Shown here: positions 51,449-60,080 of the stretch, in pieces | How the letters are laid out: every line of letters starts with the position of its first letter | Numbering within the stretch: position 1 is the first letter of the stretch | Source: VMCP01 sp965655465 | Lineage (GTDB): Bacteria; Bacteroidota; Bacteroidia; NS11-12g; UBA955 | DNA: 64,000 nucleotides | Direction: 5' to 3' | NCBI GenBank assembly: GCA_965655465.1 | Contig: CBFHGY010000001.1 | Span: forward strand, 28,845-92,844 | Made by a program: the position numbers and the translations under genes | Notes under the pieces: model-generated | Told to the model about the DNA's origin: nothing | What the model saw: the letters and a program-made list of their open reading frames with translations, nothing else | The model's database searches: none

Positions 51449-54400
51449 ATGAAATCAACAACTACAATGTTTAGAAAAGTGCTGATTTTCGGTGCAATGG
51501 TTTGGGGATTATTCCAAGCCAACCGAGTTGAAGCACAAACGCCCTGTACCGGCCAACAAGGCTATGGGTGTTCGGGTCTTTATGGTTACTCCGGTGACAT
51601 AGAGGCGATTACCGTAAAAAACAGCGCAGGAACCGTTTTGGCTTCCTACAGCGGTTTAACGTGTTCCGCAACGGGTGCAGGAACTTACAAGGGTATCCTT
51701 AATTCAGGTGCTCCTATTGATTTAACTGCAGGTGAAGTTGTAACTATTGAGGTTACAGGAACATCTTGGTCTGGTTACAACACAAGAGTAGGTATTTGGA
51801 TGGACGTAAGTCTTAACTACCAGTACGAAAAAGAAGAATGTGTAGTAAATCCAGCAACCAATATTATCGCTGCTACACCCGTAACGTACAAAATTAATGT
51901 GCCATGTTTCACTAAAGCAGGTAAGTCCTTCTTACGTGTACGTGGAGCAATGGATGCATACACAATGAACAACAACCAAGGTTGTGGTACTGTGAATGCG
52001 TATGGTAATTTGTTCGATTTGGAAGTTAATTACAAGTTAGGTCCTACTCCGGTTGCGGATTTTGTGGTACCAACAGGTAATAACTGGCAAGAAACTTTCC
52101 ATAAGTTTCCTGCTAAAAACCCAAATAATGGAGCAACATACAATTGGGTATTCGATAAAGTGGATGCTGTAAGATCTGACAATACTACAGTAGGTGAAGC
52201 GAGATGGAATACGGCCGGCACATATAGTATATTTATGAAAGTAGATTATTGCGGTATCGCAGATTCTACTACAAAATCTGTAACGATTGTTAAACCAACA
52301 GCGGTTCCCGTTGCTGATTTTATTGCTGCTTCGAACGAAGTTGAGTTGGGTTATCAGGTACAATTATTTGACTTGAGTACCAACGGTGCACGCTCTTTTG
52401 CATGGGAATTGATTTCTCCAACTGGAGCTGGTGATTTCACATCAACCGACCAAAATCCTCTTTTTGATTTTTATGAAGCGGGTATGTACGAAGTATGTCT
52501 TACTTCTGAAAATGCAGTAGGTTTCTCTAATAAGGTATGTAAGCAAAAATACATCGAATGTTTACCAACCCTTGATAACTACATGGGTCCTCAAAAGTCG
52601 GCTTCAACCCGTATCGGTCGTTTGTTTGACCACGCAGGTCCTAACGGTAACTATGGTAATGGTCGTAAGACATCTATTGACTATTTCAAAATTCTTCCTT
52701 GTGGTGCAAGCGAAATTCGTTTGTTCTTCGAAGATTTAGATTTTGCTGATGATAAAGATATCCTTCGCATCTATGATGGTGGTGAAGAGAATCCAAATAC
52801 ACTTGTTGCTACTATAAATAAGAGCTCACAAGCTCAGTGGGATACTACTGTTGTGAAATTGAAGAGTGGTGTTGCTTACTTGACTTTTGAAACTGACGGT
52901 GCTAATGTAGGTCGTGGATTTAACATTGAGTGGGAAGCTGATTTGGAAACTCCAACTGCTCCTAAAGCTAAATGGTCTACTCCTTACACTACTATTGGTG
53001 TAGGTGCTGAATTCTTCTGTACCAATGAAACTGAAAATGCCAAAGGAGATCCAGAATACGAATGGAGAATCAATGGCAATACCGAAGCATACGGAGAAGA
53101 TTTCTCAACTACACTTTATTCTAACGGTACTTACCGTGTAACGATGATCGCTAGAACTTGTACAGGTGTTGATAGTGCTTCTAAAAACATCACTATTGTA
53201 ACGCCAACCGTTTCTGGTTTTGTAGATTTCAAAGCAGATAATGTACGTCCTAACATCGGTGATCTAGTGCGTTTCCAAACTGTAACGGATTATGCGAACA
53301 ACTTTGAGTGGTCGATCTTCCCAACTACATTCAAGTTTGTAAATGGAACTACTAAAAATAGCCAAAATCCACAAATTGAATTCTTGGCGGGTGGTGCTTA
53401 TACCTTTACCTTGTCTGCTTGGAATGCCTTCGGTACAAAAGCAAACACAGATAAAAAAGTTATCAAAAACAAATACGTAATCTGCTTGAACTATTGCACT
53501 CCTTTAACCAACTTAACGGCTAAGGATATCGCGATCAACAGCGTATTAGTAACGGATAAAAATAAATACATCATGGTACAATCTTCAGATGAAGACATGG
53601 CTATGTACACAGACCGCACTGATAAAAAGCCAGCTCCAATGACTTTTGGTGCAACTTATGATGTTGAAATCAAGCGTTTGTCTAATTCAAACAACATCAA
53701 CTATAAAGTTTGGGTGGATTGGAATATCGATGGTGACTTCGATGATGCTGGTGAAGAAGTTTTGAGCTCTGGTAAAATCTCTGGTAAAACGGTTACCGGT
53801 ACTATCAAGGTTCCAACTAAAAAAGAGAGCTTCGAAGGTGTAACCCGCATGCGTGTAGGTGCTTCTTATGACGGTTTCCCTAACTTAGCTTGTGGTGTAA
53901 ACCAAGTAGGTGAGTACGAAGACTTCTCTATTTCATTGAACAACGATGGTATGAGTCCTGAAATCAACCTTATTGGTTCTGATACCGTTCGTGTTGAACG
54001 TGGTAGCTCAGCAACTTCATGCTACGAAGAAATCGCTTCTACTACCTACACTGCAGTAGATGGTACAGAAGGTGATTTATCTGATAAAGTTGTTTTAACA
54101 AGCGACTTAGATTGTCAAGCAGCAGGTGTTTACAGCATTAACTTCGATTTAGAAGATGCTTCTGGAAACAAAGCTGAAACTAAAACACGTACAATCATCG
54201 TAGTACTTGACCGTACAGGTCCAGTAGTAACTTTACAAGGTTCAGATACAGTAACTGTTGAACAGTGTGGTACATTCACCGATCCAGGTGCTGTAGCTAA
54301 CGATGCAGTAGATGGTGACTTGACCTCTGCTATTAAAGTAATTGGTACCGTAGATCCTTCAACGGTAGGTGATTATAACATCGTTTACAGTGCTAAAGAC

Positions 54401-55483
54401 GCTCAAGGTAATGAAACTGTTGTTACTCGTGTGGTAATGGTTCGCGACACTGAGAAGCCAGGTATCTACCGCTTAAGCAACCGCATTACAGACGGAATGA
54501 ACATCAACGTTCAAATTAACCAAGCATTTGTTGATGAGATTTATGCTCAAGACCCATGTAACGGTAACATTCAATTATTCCGTAACCCTGGTTACAATGG
54601 AGTAGTAAACAATCAAGAGCGTGCTACATACCCAATCGTTTACAATGCTATGGATCCTTCTGGAAACAAAGCAACTGAAGACGGTTTCACTGTAAACTAT
54701 ATTGTGGATGACTTTATCGCACCAAATATCGAGTTGAACACCAACGATACCGTTTACCATAATGTGAACGATCCTTATTCTTCACGTTCAGTAACAGTAA
54801 CAGATAACTACTATGGACCTACTCAAGTATCTTTGGTACGCACAGGTAAAGTAGATCCTTATACTCTTGGTACCTATGTTGAAACTTTCATCGCTACAGA
54901 TGCAAGCGGAAATAAAACTACCAAGAATCGTTACATCCGTGTAGTTGACTTAGAAGCTCCTGCTTTAGTTGCACCTCCAGTGTCTGCTTGTGTAGGAATT
55001 CCTTTCTGGGCTGAAAGTGGTTTGATCGTATCTGATAACTACTATTCTAAATCAGAAATCACGGTTAATGTAATCAGTCACAACATCAACATCGATGAAG
55101 CGGGTATCTATTCTATCGAATACCAAGCTATCGACGGAAGTGGTAACAAGTCTGGAATTATTTCACGTACTGTTTACGTGCAATATGCTCCAAACTGTAT
55201 GAATACATTCTTGGATAACGAAAACTTGAACTTGTCTGATGCCGTTAGAGTTCATCCTAACCCAACATCAGGTGAAATCACTGTTGCCTTCGCATTGAAT
55301 AATAACGAGCCAATGAACATCACTGTATTGAACGCTGTAGGCGCAACAATGACAGAGAAAGTTGTAAGCGGCGGTTTCGGAGAAACTCAAATCGATTTGA
55401 GTGCTTTCGGAAACGGTATGTACTTCGTGCGCATGACCAATAACGGTCAGTCAACTGTGAAGAAAGTAATCGTAAAAGATTAA
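51449..55483 (+). CDS. 1344-residue T9SS type A multi-domain adhesin-like protein
   Basis: A very large secreted protein. It has a signal peptide (ending RVEAQ) and an N-terminal GEVED-like beta domain (~30-200). Several PKD-like domains follow, with a CUB-like domain near 375-510 (CGASEIRLFFEDLDFADDKD) and a second GEVED domain near 690-830 (VWVDWNIDGDFDDAGEEV). At least four Ig-like (DUF5011/HYR) repeats cover ~845-1250, each with the pattern VDxDLxxxxxVxGxVD...YxVxYxAxDxxGN. The C-terminal ~78 residues are a type A sorting domain (VHPNPTSGE, then NGMYFVRM). Codon use is strongly biased to AAC, ATC, GGT and CGT, unlike its neighbours, suggesting an abundant product. It has its own strong terminator. 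Confidence 0.88.
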   Translation: MKSTTTMFRKVLIFGAMVWGLFQANRVEAQTPCTGQQGYGCSGLYGYSGDIEAITVKNSAGTVLASYSGLTCSATGAGTYKGILNSGAPIDLTAGEVVTIEVTGTSWSGYNTRVGIWMDVSLNYQYEKEECVVNPATNIIAATPVTYKINVPCFTKAGKSFLRVRGAMDAYTMNNNQGCGTVNAYGNLFDLEVNYKLGPTPVADFVVPTGNNWQETFHKFPAKNPNNGATYNWVFDKVDAVRSDNTTVGEARWNTAGTYSIFMKVDYCGIADSTTKSVTIVKPTAVPVADFIAASNEVELGYQVQLFDLSTNGARSFAWELISPTGAGDFTSTDQNPLFDFYEAGMYEVCLTSENAVGFSNKVCKQKYIECLPTLDNYMGPQKSASTRIGRLFDHAGPNGNYGNGRKTSIDYFKILPCGASEIRLFFEDLDFADDKDILRIYDGGEENPNTLVATINKSSQAQWDTTVVKLKSGVAYLTFETDGANVGRGFNIEWEADLETPTAPKAKWSTPYTTIGVGAEFFCTNETENAKGDPEYEWRINGNTEAYGEDFSTTLYSNGTYRVTMIARTCTGVDSASKNITIVTPTVSGFVDFKADNVRPNIGDLVRFQTVTDYANNFEWSIFPTTFKFVNGTTKNSQNPQIEFLAGGAYTFTLSAWNAFGTKANTDKKVIKNKYVICLNYCTPLTNLTAKDIAINSVLVTDKNKYIMVQSSDEDMAMYTDRTDKKPAPMTFGATYDVEIKRLSNSNNINYKVWVDWNIDGDFDDAGEEVLSSGKISGKTVTGTIKVPTKKESFEGVTRMRVGASYDGFPNLACGVNQVGEYEDFSISLNNDGMSPEINLIGSDTVRVERGSSATSCYEEIASTTYTAVDGTEGDLSDKVVLTSDLDCQAAGVYSINFDLEDASGNKAETKTRTIIVVLDRTGPVVTLQGSDTVTVEQCGTFTDPGAVANDAVDGDLTSAIKVIGTVDPSTVGDYNIVYSAKDAQGNETVVTRVVMVRDTEKPGIYRLSNRITDGMNINVQINQAFVDEIYAQDPCNGNIQLFRNPGYNGVVNNQERATYPIVYNAMDPSGNKATEDGFTVNYIVDDFIAPNIELNTNDTVYHNVNDPYSSRSVTVTDNYYGPTQVSLVRTGKVDPYTLGTYVETFIATDASGNKTTKNRYIRVVDLEAPALVAPPVSACVGIPFWAESGLIVSDNYYSKSEITVNVISHNINIDEAGIYSIEYQAIDGSGNKSGIISRTVYVQYAPNCMNTFLDNENLNLSDAVRVHPNPTSGEITVAFALNNNEPMNITVLNAVGATMTEKVVSGGFGETQIDLSAFGNGMYFVRMTNNGQSTVKKVIVKD

Positions 55484-55509
55484 TTATTAAGTTGATTTCC
55501 ATATTTAAG

Positions 55510-55536
55510 GTCCCGGTGCTTGCACCGGGACTTTTT
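55510..55536 (+). terminator. Strong Rho-independent terminator after the 1344-residue gene
   Basis: A 10-bp GC-rich stem, GTCCCGGTGC (55510-55519) with GCACCGGGAC (55522-55531), closed by a short loop and followed by five T. Confidence 0.9.
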
Positions 55537-55577
55537 GTTTTTATATAAAGGTGTTCCATATCTTTATTTTTAATCCG

Positions 55578-55585
55578 TATTTTTG
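55578..55585 (+). promoter_or_regulatory. -7 promoter box TAttTTTG
   Basis: Exact TAnnTTTG match ending 5 bases before the MCE ATG at 55591. It gives the MCE gene a promoter separate from the large gene upstream. Confidence 0.65.
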
Positions 55586-55590
55586 AAGAT

Positions 55591-56577
55591 ATGTCCATCT
55601 TTCGAGGCTTATCAAAAGAATTTCAAGTAGGGGCGCTTACCTCCGTAGCGATTACGACACTTATTTTAGGTTATAATTTCATGCGTGGAAAGGACAATCC
55701 TTTTAAAGCAGGTACCGATGTTTATGTGTATTACGACAGTGCCCAGGGTTTAGGAATCGGAACCTCTGTGATGTATAATGGATTGCGTATCGGTCAACTT
55801 TCTGATTTAGATATTACAGAAGATGGAAAACGCATTCAAGCTATTTTTGAGATTAAATCTTCATTAAAAATTCCTAAAGATTCTAAAATGGAAATCCAGA
55901 GTCAGATTTTAGGTGGGCAACGTGTACGTTTGGTAATGGGAACTGCTACCAATTTTGTGGAGGATGGGGATACTCTCAAAGGTGATTATGCACATGATCA
56001 ATTTTCTGCGATTAATGAGCAGATTGTTCCATTAGCATCCAAAGCAGATTCTTTATTGGGATCTATGAATGCATTTTTTCAGCACCCCGGACTGAATAAA
56101 GCCTTAAATGAATTGCCGGTAGCCGTTATGGATGTTCAAGAATTGCTCAAACAAACATTATCTTTAATAAAGATGAATGAAACCGCTGTAGCGCAATCCG
56201 TGCAAAATGTCGCAACCTTTACGGCTAATTTACAAAATTATCATTCCGACATCCAAGCTACCTTAAATCGCATTAATTTAGCTACTCAGGGTCTTGACAG
56301 TGTCCGTATTACCCAATCTTTGCGTCGATTAGATTCTGTACTCTATCAGTCTAATGCCCTTTTATTGAATGTAAATAGTGGCAAAGGCAGTTTAGGGAAA
56401 TTGGTAGCGAGTGATTCTTTTCATAATTCTGTGCTGCATACTACCGAAGAGTTGAATCGTATTTTGTTAGATCTGAAAAAGTATCCAGAAAAGTACATAC
56501 CGGTACCATTTACCAAATCCCAAAGGAAAAAGGCCAAAAAAGCATCTCAAAATGATGCCGAAATTTGGCCCAATTAA
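55591..56577 (+). CDS. MCE-domain (MlaD-like) lipid transport protein
   Basis: A 328-residue protein with one N-terminal membrane helix (~13-30), a single MCE domain (~38-115, YVYYDSAQGLGIGTSVMYNG then GLRIGQLSDLDI) and a long helical tail (~135-310) that ends in a basic C-terminus (KSQRKKAKKA). MlaD-type proteins form hexameric rings that carry phospholipids between the membranes, with MlaE and MlaF as permease and ATPase; these genes are not adjacent. It ends 9 bases from the convergent lycopene cyclase stop. Confidence 0.9.
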   Translation: MSIFRGLSKEFQVGALTSVAITTLILGYNFMRGKDNPFKAGTDVYVYYDSAQGLGIGTSVMYNGLRIGQLSDLDITEDGKRIQAIFEIKSSLKIPKDSKMEIQSQILGGQRVRLVMGTATNFVEDGDTLKGDYAHDQFSAINEQIVPLASKADSLLGSMNAFFQHPGLNKALNELPVAVMDVQELLKQTLSLIKMNETAVAQSVQNVATFTANLQNYHSDIQATLNRINLATQGLDSVRITQSLRRLDSVLYQSNALLLNVNSGKGSLGKLVASDSFHNSVLHTTEELNRILLDLKKYPEKYIPVPFTKSQRKKAKKASQNDAEIWPN

Positions 56578-56586
56578 AGCGTTGTG

Positions 56587-57282
56587 TTATTTCTTTTGGT
56601 ATGATTTTCTTTTGAATGTTTCAAAGAGAATAATCATCAAAAACATATAGAGAAAATTATAAAAGAAATCCTCTAAAGGAATTGTTCCTATACGTATTCC
56701 TAAATTTTCAGTATTATTATATTCGAGTACGGGTAAGGCGGTAAGTTTTCCGTTAACATAGAACATAGGGATCATGCTTATAATCCAAGCCAGCCAAAGG
56801 TGGCCGAAATAGTGCTCTAGTTTTTTCCATATAATCGAAATTCGTATTCCTATCATGCTTAGGGTAATTAATCCAAAGGTTACGCTTGTGTATAATTTCC
56901 CCCAAGATGCGATAAATATAATAGCCGATAACAGAAGTGTTCCATAATATAACAGTTGATTTGGAAGTCTTAGGTTGGGAAAGTATACCTGTAAACACCT
57001 GTAGATGAAAAGACAGGCGTAGGGTACTACTATAAAAAAGCCATATTCTTCTAATGGGAGTCCGAATAAAGAGGGACCAAGTAAATAGCGAAAGTTAAAT
57101 TCCCATATACCTACCGATGTGAACCATATATCCCATAAAAGATATAATCCAGACACAATAAACAAGGATGGGAGAAGCCATTTCCAATCCTTATAGAATG
57201 CAACTTTTTTATCGAAGGAAAGTGCGAGGGGGCCTAGAATCGTAAATAAATCTAGGAAAAGATACACGTATGCGTCGGGCAT
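56587..57282 (-). CDS. Lycopene cyclase-domain membrane protein
   Basis: A 231-residue protein with seven or so hydrophobic helices. It is the tandem form of the lycopene cyclase domain (CrtYcd/CarR type), which in other bacteria is made of two short subunits. The two copies of the signature are P76-L-E-E79 and P202-L-E-D205, each followed by aromatic residues. It cyclises the end of lycopene to beta rings. No crtB, crtI or crtZ lies in the window, so the substrate would come from elsewhere. It begins 8 bases after the ECF sigma gene on the same strand, and the two are probably cotranscribed. Confidence 0.88.
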   Translation of the reverse strand: MPDAYVYLFLDLFTILGPLALSFDKKVAFYKDWKWLLPSLFIVSGLYLLWDIWFTSVGIWEFNFRYLLGPSLFGLPLEEYGFFIVVPYACLFIYRCLQVYFPNLRLPNQLLYYGTLLLSAIIFIASWGKLYTSVTFGLITLSMIGIRISIIWKKLEHYFGHLWLAWIISMIPMFYVNGKLTALPVLEYNNTENLGIRIGTIPLEDFFYNFLYMFLMIILFETFKRKSYQKK

Positions 57283-57290
57283 GAAGCAAT

Positions 57291-57830
57291 TTATGCGAGT
57301 TGCAATTGATATCCAAACTCGAAAGCGTAATCTTTTAATTTCTCACGTAAAATGCGACGAGCGATGAAAATTCGGGTTTTAACGGTACCAATAGGAATGC
57401 CTAACTCTTCGGCAATTTCGTGATATTTGAAACCCTCCGCATTTAAACGAAACGTAACTTTTAAATCTAAAGGAAGGGATTCTACCGCATCATTTAAATC
57501 TTTACGTATGAATTTCAGTTCCGCATCGTTGTCGGTATGGTGACTTGGAATATCTAAAAAATAGGTATTTTCTGTAGTATCCAAAAATGTATTGCGTTTT
57601 TGATCGCGGCGATAATTATTGATGAATGAATTCTTTAGGATGGTATATAGCCAGCCTCTTAAATTCGTTCCTGCCTGAAAACGATCCTTGTAACGATAGG
57701 CTTTTAATATGGTATCTTGCACCAAATCAAGTGTGTCATCCATATCGTGAGTAAGTGAAAGTGCGTAGTTACGCAAGGGAGCAATCTCTTGTTCCATCAT
57801 TCTGTCGAAATTAATTTGTGTAACGTTCAT
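57291..57830 (-). CDS. ECF sigma factor upstream of lycopene cyclase
   Basis: A 179-residue sigma-70 factor of the ECF type. Region 2 runs LVQDTILKAYRYKDRF and NLRGWLYTILKNSFINNYRR. Region 4 has the helix-turn-helix FKYHEIAEELGIPIGTVKT. It is followed 8 bases later by the lycopene cyclase gene, which suggests control of carotenoid synthesis by light or oxidative stress, as known for CarQ in Myxococcus; that link is inference. No anti-sigma gene is adjacent. Nested inverted repeats precede its ATG (57832-57873). Confidence 0.92.
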   Translation of the reverse strand: MNVTQINFDRMMEQEIAPLRNYALSLTHDMDDTLDLVQDTILKAYRYKDRFQAGTNLRGWLYTILKNSFINNYRRDQKRNTFLDTTENTYFLDIPSHHTDNDAELKFIRKDLNDAVESLPLDLKVTFRLNAEGFKYHEIAEELGIPIGTVKTRIFIARRILREKLKDYAFEFGYQLQLA

Positions 57831-57831
57831 A

Positions 57832-57873
57832 GCAATACCTTACACAAATATGCGATGCATATCGGGGTATTGC
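57832..57873. promoter_or_regulatory. Nested inverted repeats before the sigma-lycopene cyclase operon
   Basis: The outer 8-bp arms GCAATACC/GGTATTGC (57832-57839, 57866-57873) enclose inner 6-bp arms ATATGC/GCATAT (57848-57853, 57857-57862). A near-consensus -7 box (CAtaTTTG on the minus strand, 57845-57852) lies within. This is a candidate operator or leader hairpin. Confidence 0.45.
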
Positions 57874-57942
57874 AAGTTGCTTTGTAGAGTTGTTGGAGTG
57901 CAAAGTATAAACAAAACAATCATTGTACCTGCTATCTAGACC

Positions 57943-58125
57943 CTAAGTTATTGTTGGTGAATGTATTATTGTTTTGGTTTGTGAAATGTTTTGTTTTACA
58001 AATGTGGATAAACATACAACAAAATAGATGAATGTCGGGAAACACAGGATATATAAGAGTAGAATTAAATACTTTTGACCCAACTTATTAAGGAATTTGA
58101 GCGCTTTTATGATTTTTTTGTTCAT
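57943..58125 (-). CDS. Possible small membrane protein (uncertain)
   Basis: A 60-residue frame starting MNKKIIKALKF, with a basic N-terminus and one strong hydrophobic stretch (~21-40, LILLLYILCFPTFIYFVV). It lies in an otherwise gene-free 396-base stretch (57831-58226), just past the atpC terminator on the same strand. No promoter box or homologue is recognised. AT-rich composition alone can give such a frame, so this is only a candidate. Confidence 0.3.
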   Translation of the reverse strand: MNKKIIKALKFLNKLGQKYLILLLYILCFPTFIYFVVCLSTFVKQNISQTKTIIHSPTIT

Positions 58126-58177
58126 ATTTTTCCAGCAAAACCCAAACAAATGAGCGATATCTGAATTTTTCCCAACA

Positions 58178-58209
58178 AAAAAGCCCACAACACAGGTTGT
58201 GAGCTTTTT
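58178..58209. terminator. Terminator of the atpD-atpC operon
   Basis: A 14-bp stem with one mismatch (58178-58191 with 58196-58209) and the 4-base loop ACAG. A5 and T5 runs at the ends make it work on either strand; it lies just downstream of atpC. Confidence 0.85.
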
Positions 58210-58226
58210 GTGAAATTTGGTTTTAC

Positions 58227-58457
58227 TTAAACCAAAATAGTAACTTTATTTTTCACCACTTCAATGAGTCCACCGTTGATGGTAAAACTTTCAGATTCAT
58301 TACCAGTTGAAACGGTAACGTCTCCTTTTTGAAGGCTGCTAATTAGAGCGGCGTGATTATTTTTTATCTGAAACGACCCATTAGCTCCAGGAAGTGTAAC
58401 CAATTCGGCTTCTCCTTGGAATAATTGGGCGTCGGGACTTAATATTTCAACATGCAT
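58227..58457 (-). CDS. atpC: F1 ATP synthase epsilon subunit (short form)
   Basis: The 76-residue epsilon subunit is only the N-terminal beta-sandwich domain (MHVEILSPDAQLFQGEAELV, then GSFQIKNNHAALI). The C-terminal helical hairpin of the ~135-residue form, which inhibits ATP hydrolysis, is missing; the protein ends at VTILV. Short epsilon is usual in Bacteroidota. It forms the rotor foot with gamma and the c-ring. It starts 11 bases after atpD and ends at a terminator. Confidence 0.94.
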   Translation of the reverse strand: MHVEILSPDAQLFQGEAELVTLPGANGSFQIKNNHAALISSLQKGDVTVSTGNESESFTINGGLIEVVKNKVTILV

Positions 58458-58468
58458 GGTATTGAGTA

Positions 58469-59977
58469 TTAAGCAGCTGCTTCTTCTAATAATTTCTTGC
58501 CTTTTTCAATGGCATCTTCAATAGTACCCACCAAGTTGAATGCAGCTTCTGGATATTCATCCACTTCTCCATCCATGATCATGTTGAAACCTTTGATGGT
58601 GTCTTTAATGTCTACTAGCACTCCAGCCAAACCGGTGAACTGTTCTGCAACATGGAAAGGCTGAGACAAGAAACGTTGTACACGACGGGCGCGGTGAACA
58701 ACTAATTTATCTTCTTCGCTTAACTCATCCATACCCAAGATGGCAATGATATCTTGAAGTTCTTTATAACGTTGTAGAAGTTCTTTTACACGTTGCGCAC
58801 AACCGTAATGCTCTTTTCCTAATACATCTGGAGAAAGGATACGGCTAGTAGAATCTAGAGGATCTACCGCAGGGTAAATACCTAATTCCGCAATTTTACG
58901 AGAAAGTACGGTTGTTGCATCTAAGTGAGCAAAGGTAGTAGCAGGAGCGGGGTCAGTTAAATCGTCAGCAGGCACATAAACAGCCTGAACCGAAGTAATA
59001 GAACCTCTTGTAGTAGAGGTGATACGTTCTTGCATCGCACCCATTTCTGTAGCCAAGGTAGGTTGGTAACCAACCGCGGAAGGCATACGACCTAATAGGG
59101 CTGATACTTCTGAACCGGCTTGTGTGAAACGGAAAATATTATCGATAAAGAAAAGGATATCTTTTCCAGCTCCCTCACCATCGCCATCACGGAAATATTC
59201 AGCAACGGAAAGACCAGATAGAGCAACACGTGCACGGGCACCTGGAGGTTCGTTCATCTGTCCGAATACTAAGGTCGCTTGACTCTTAGACAATTCAGCC
59301 ATATCAACTTTACTCAAATCCCATCCACCTTCTTCCATGCTTTTCTTGAATTCTTCACCATAACGGATAACGCCAGATTCAATCATTTCACGCAACAAGT
59401 CATTTCCTTCACGACTTCTTTCACCCACACCAGCGAAAACCGACATACCGCTGTATGCTTTTGCGATGTTATTGATCAATTCCATGATAAGTACGGTTTT
59501 ACCCACACCTGCACCACCGAATAAACCAATTTTTCCCCCTTTGGCATAAGGCTCAAGAAGGTCAATAACTTTAATACCTGTATATAAAGGCTCAGCAGAT
59601 GTACTGAGGTTTTCAAATGTCGGAGCCGATGCGTGGATAGGCCTTCCGTTTGTTTTGTCTAAGGCAGTCATACCGTCGATGGCATCACCCACAACGTTCA
59701 TCAAACGTCCACGAATGTTTTCGCCAACCGGCATAGTGATAGGACTTCCTTGGTCGGTAACTGTAATACCGCGACGCAATCCTTCGGTTCCATCCATGGC
59801 GATCGTACGCACCATGTTTTCACCTAAGTGCTGTTGCACCTCAAGGATTACTTCTTGTCCATTCTCTTTGGTTACAGCCAAAGCATTGTAAATCTGTGGT
59901 AAGGTGGAACCTGCATCGTTGAAACTTACGTCAACAACAGGTCCTATAATTTGAGAAATTTTACCCGTGTTTGCCAT
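58469..59977 (-). CDS. atpD: F1 ATP synthase beta subunit
   Basis: The catalytic beta subunit of F1, 502 residues from ATG 59977. The P-loop is GGAGVGKTV, followed by GERSREGNDL, ILFFIDNIFRFTQAGSEVSA and the C-terminal region. It carries the catalytic sites for ATP synthesis with alpha. TTG 59989 lies only 4 bases after an exact TAnnTTTG box and would add MNNQ; by the spacing rule seen here it may be the true start, but MANTGKISQ is the usual N-terminus. atpD and atpC form a two-gene operon, separate from the rest of the synthase genes, which are not in the window. Confidence 0.96.
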   Translation of the reverse strand: MANTGKISQIIGPVVDVSFNDAGSTLPQIYNALAVTKENGQEVILEVQQHLGENMVRTIAMDGTEGLRRGITVTDQGSPITMPVGENIRGRLMNVVGDAIDGMTALDKTNGRPIHASAPTFENLSTSAEPLYTGIKVIDLLEPYAKGGKIGLFGGAGVGKTVLIMELINNIAKAYSGMSVFAGVGERSREGNDLLREMIESGVIRYGEEFKKSMEEGGWDLSKVDMAELSKSQATLVFGQMNEPPGARARVALSGLSVAEYFRDGDGEGAGKDILFFIDNIFRFTQAGSEVSALLGRMPSAVGYQPTLATEMGAMQERITSTTRGSITSVQAVYVPADDLTDPAPATTFAHLDATTVLSRKIAELGIYPAVDPLDSTSRILSPDVLGKEHYGCAQRVKELLQRYKELQDIIAILGMDELSEEDKLVVHRARRVQRFLSQPFHVAEQFTGLAGVLVDIKDTIKGFNMIMDGEVDEYPEAAFNLVGTIEDAIEKGKKLLEEAAA

Positions 59978-59993
59978 CTGGTTATTCAAGGCG

Positions 59994-60001
59994 CAAAGAT
60001 A
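59994..60001 (-). promoter_or_regulatory. -7 promoter box TAtcTTTG for atpD
   Basis: Exact TAnnTTTG match on the minus strand, 4 bases before TTG 59989 and 16 before ATG 59977. Confidence 0.65.
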
Positions 60002-60061
60002 GCATAACTGTATTATAATACATAGCTACATTTTCATCTTTTTGTTATCCGGGCTTTGTTG

Positions 60062-60069
60062 TACCTTCG
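60062..60069 (+). promoter_or_regulatory. Candidate -7 box TAccTTCG for yidC
   Basis: A 7/8 match to TAnnTTTG, 11 bases before ATG 60081. Confidence 0.4.
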
Positions 60070-60080
60070 CAGCGCCAATT

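Noticed and set aside
52037..52363. Antisense frame in the 1344-residue gene
   Set aside because: Its cysteine- and tyrosine-rich composition is typical of antisense frames over a biased gene.
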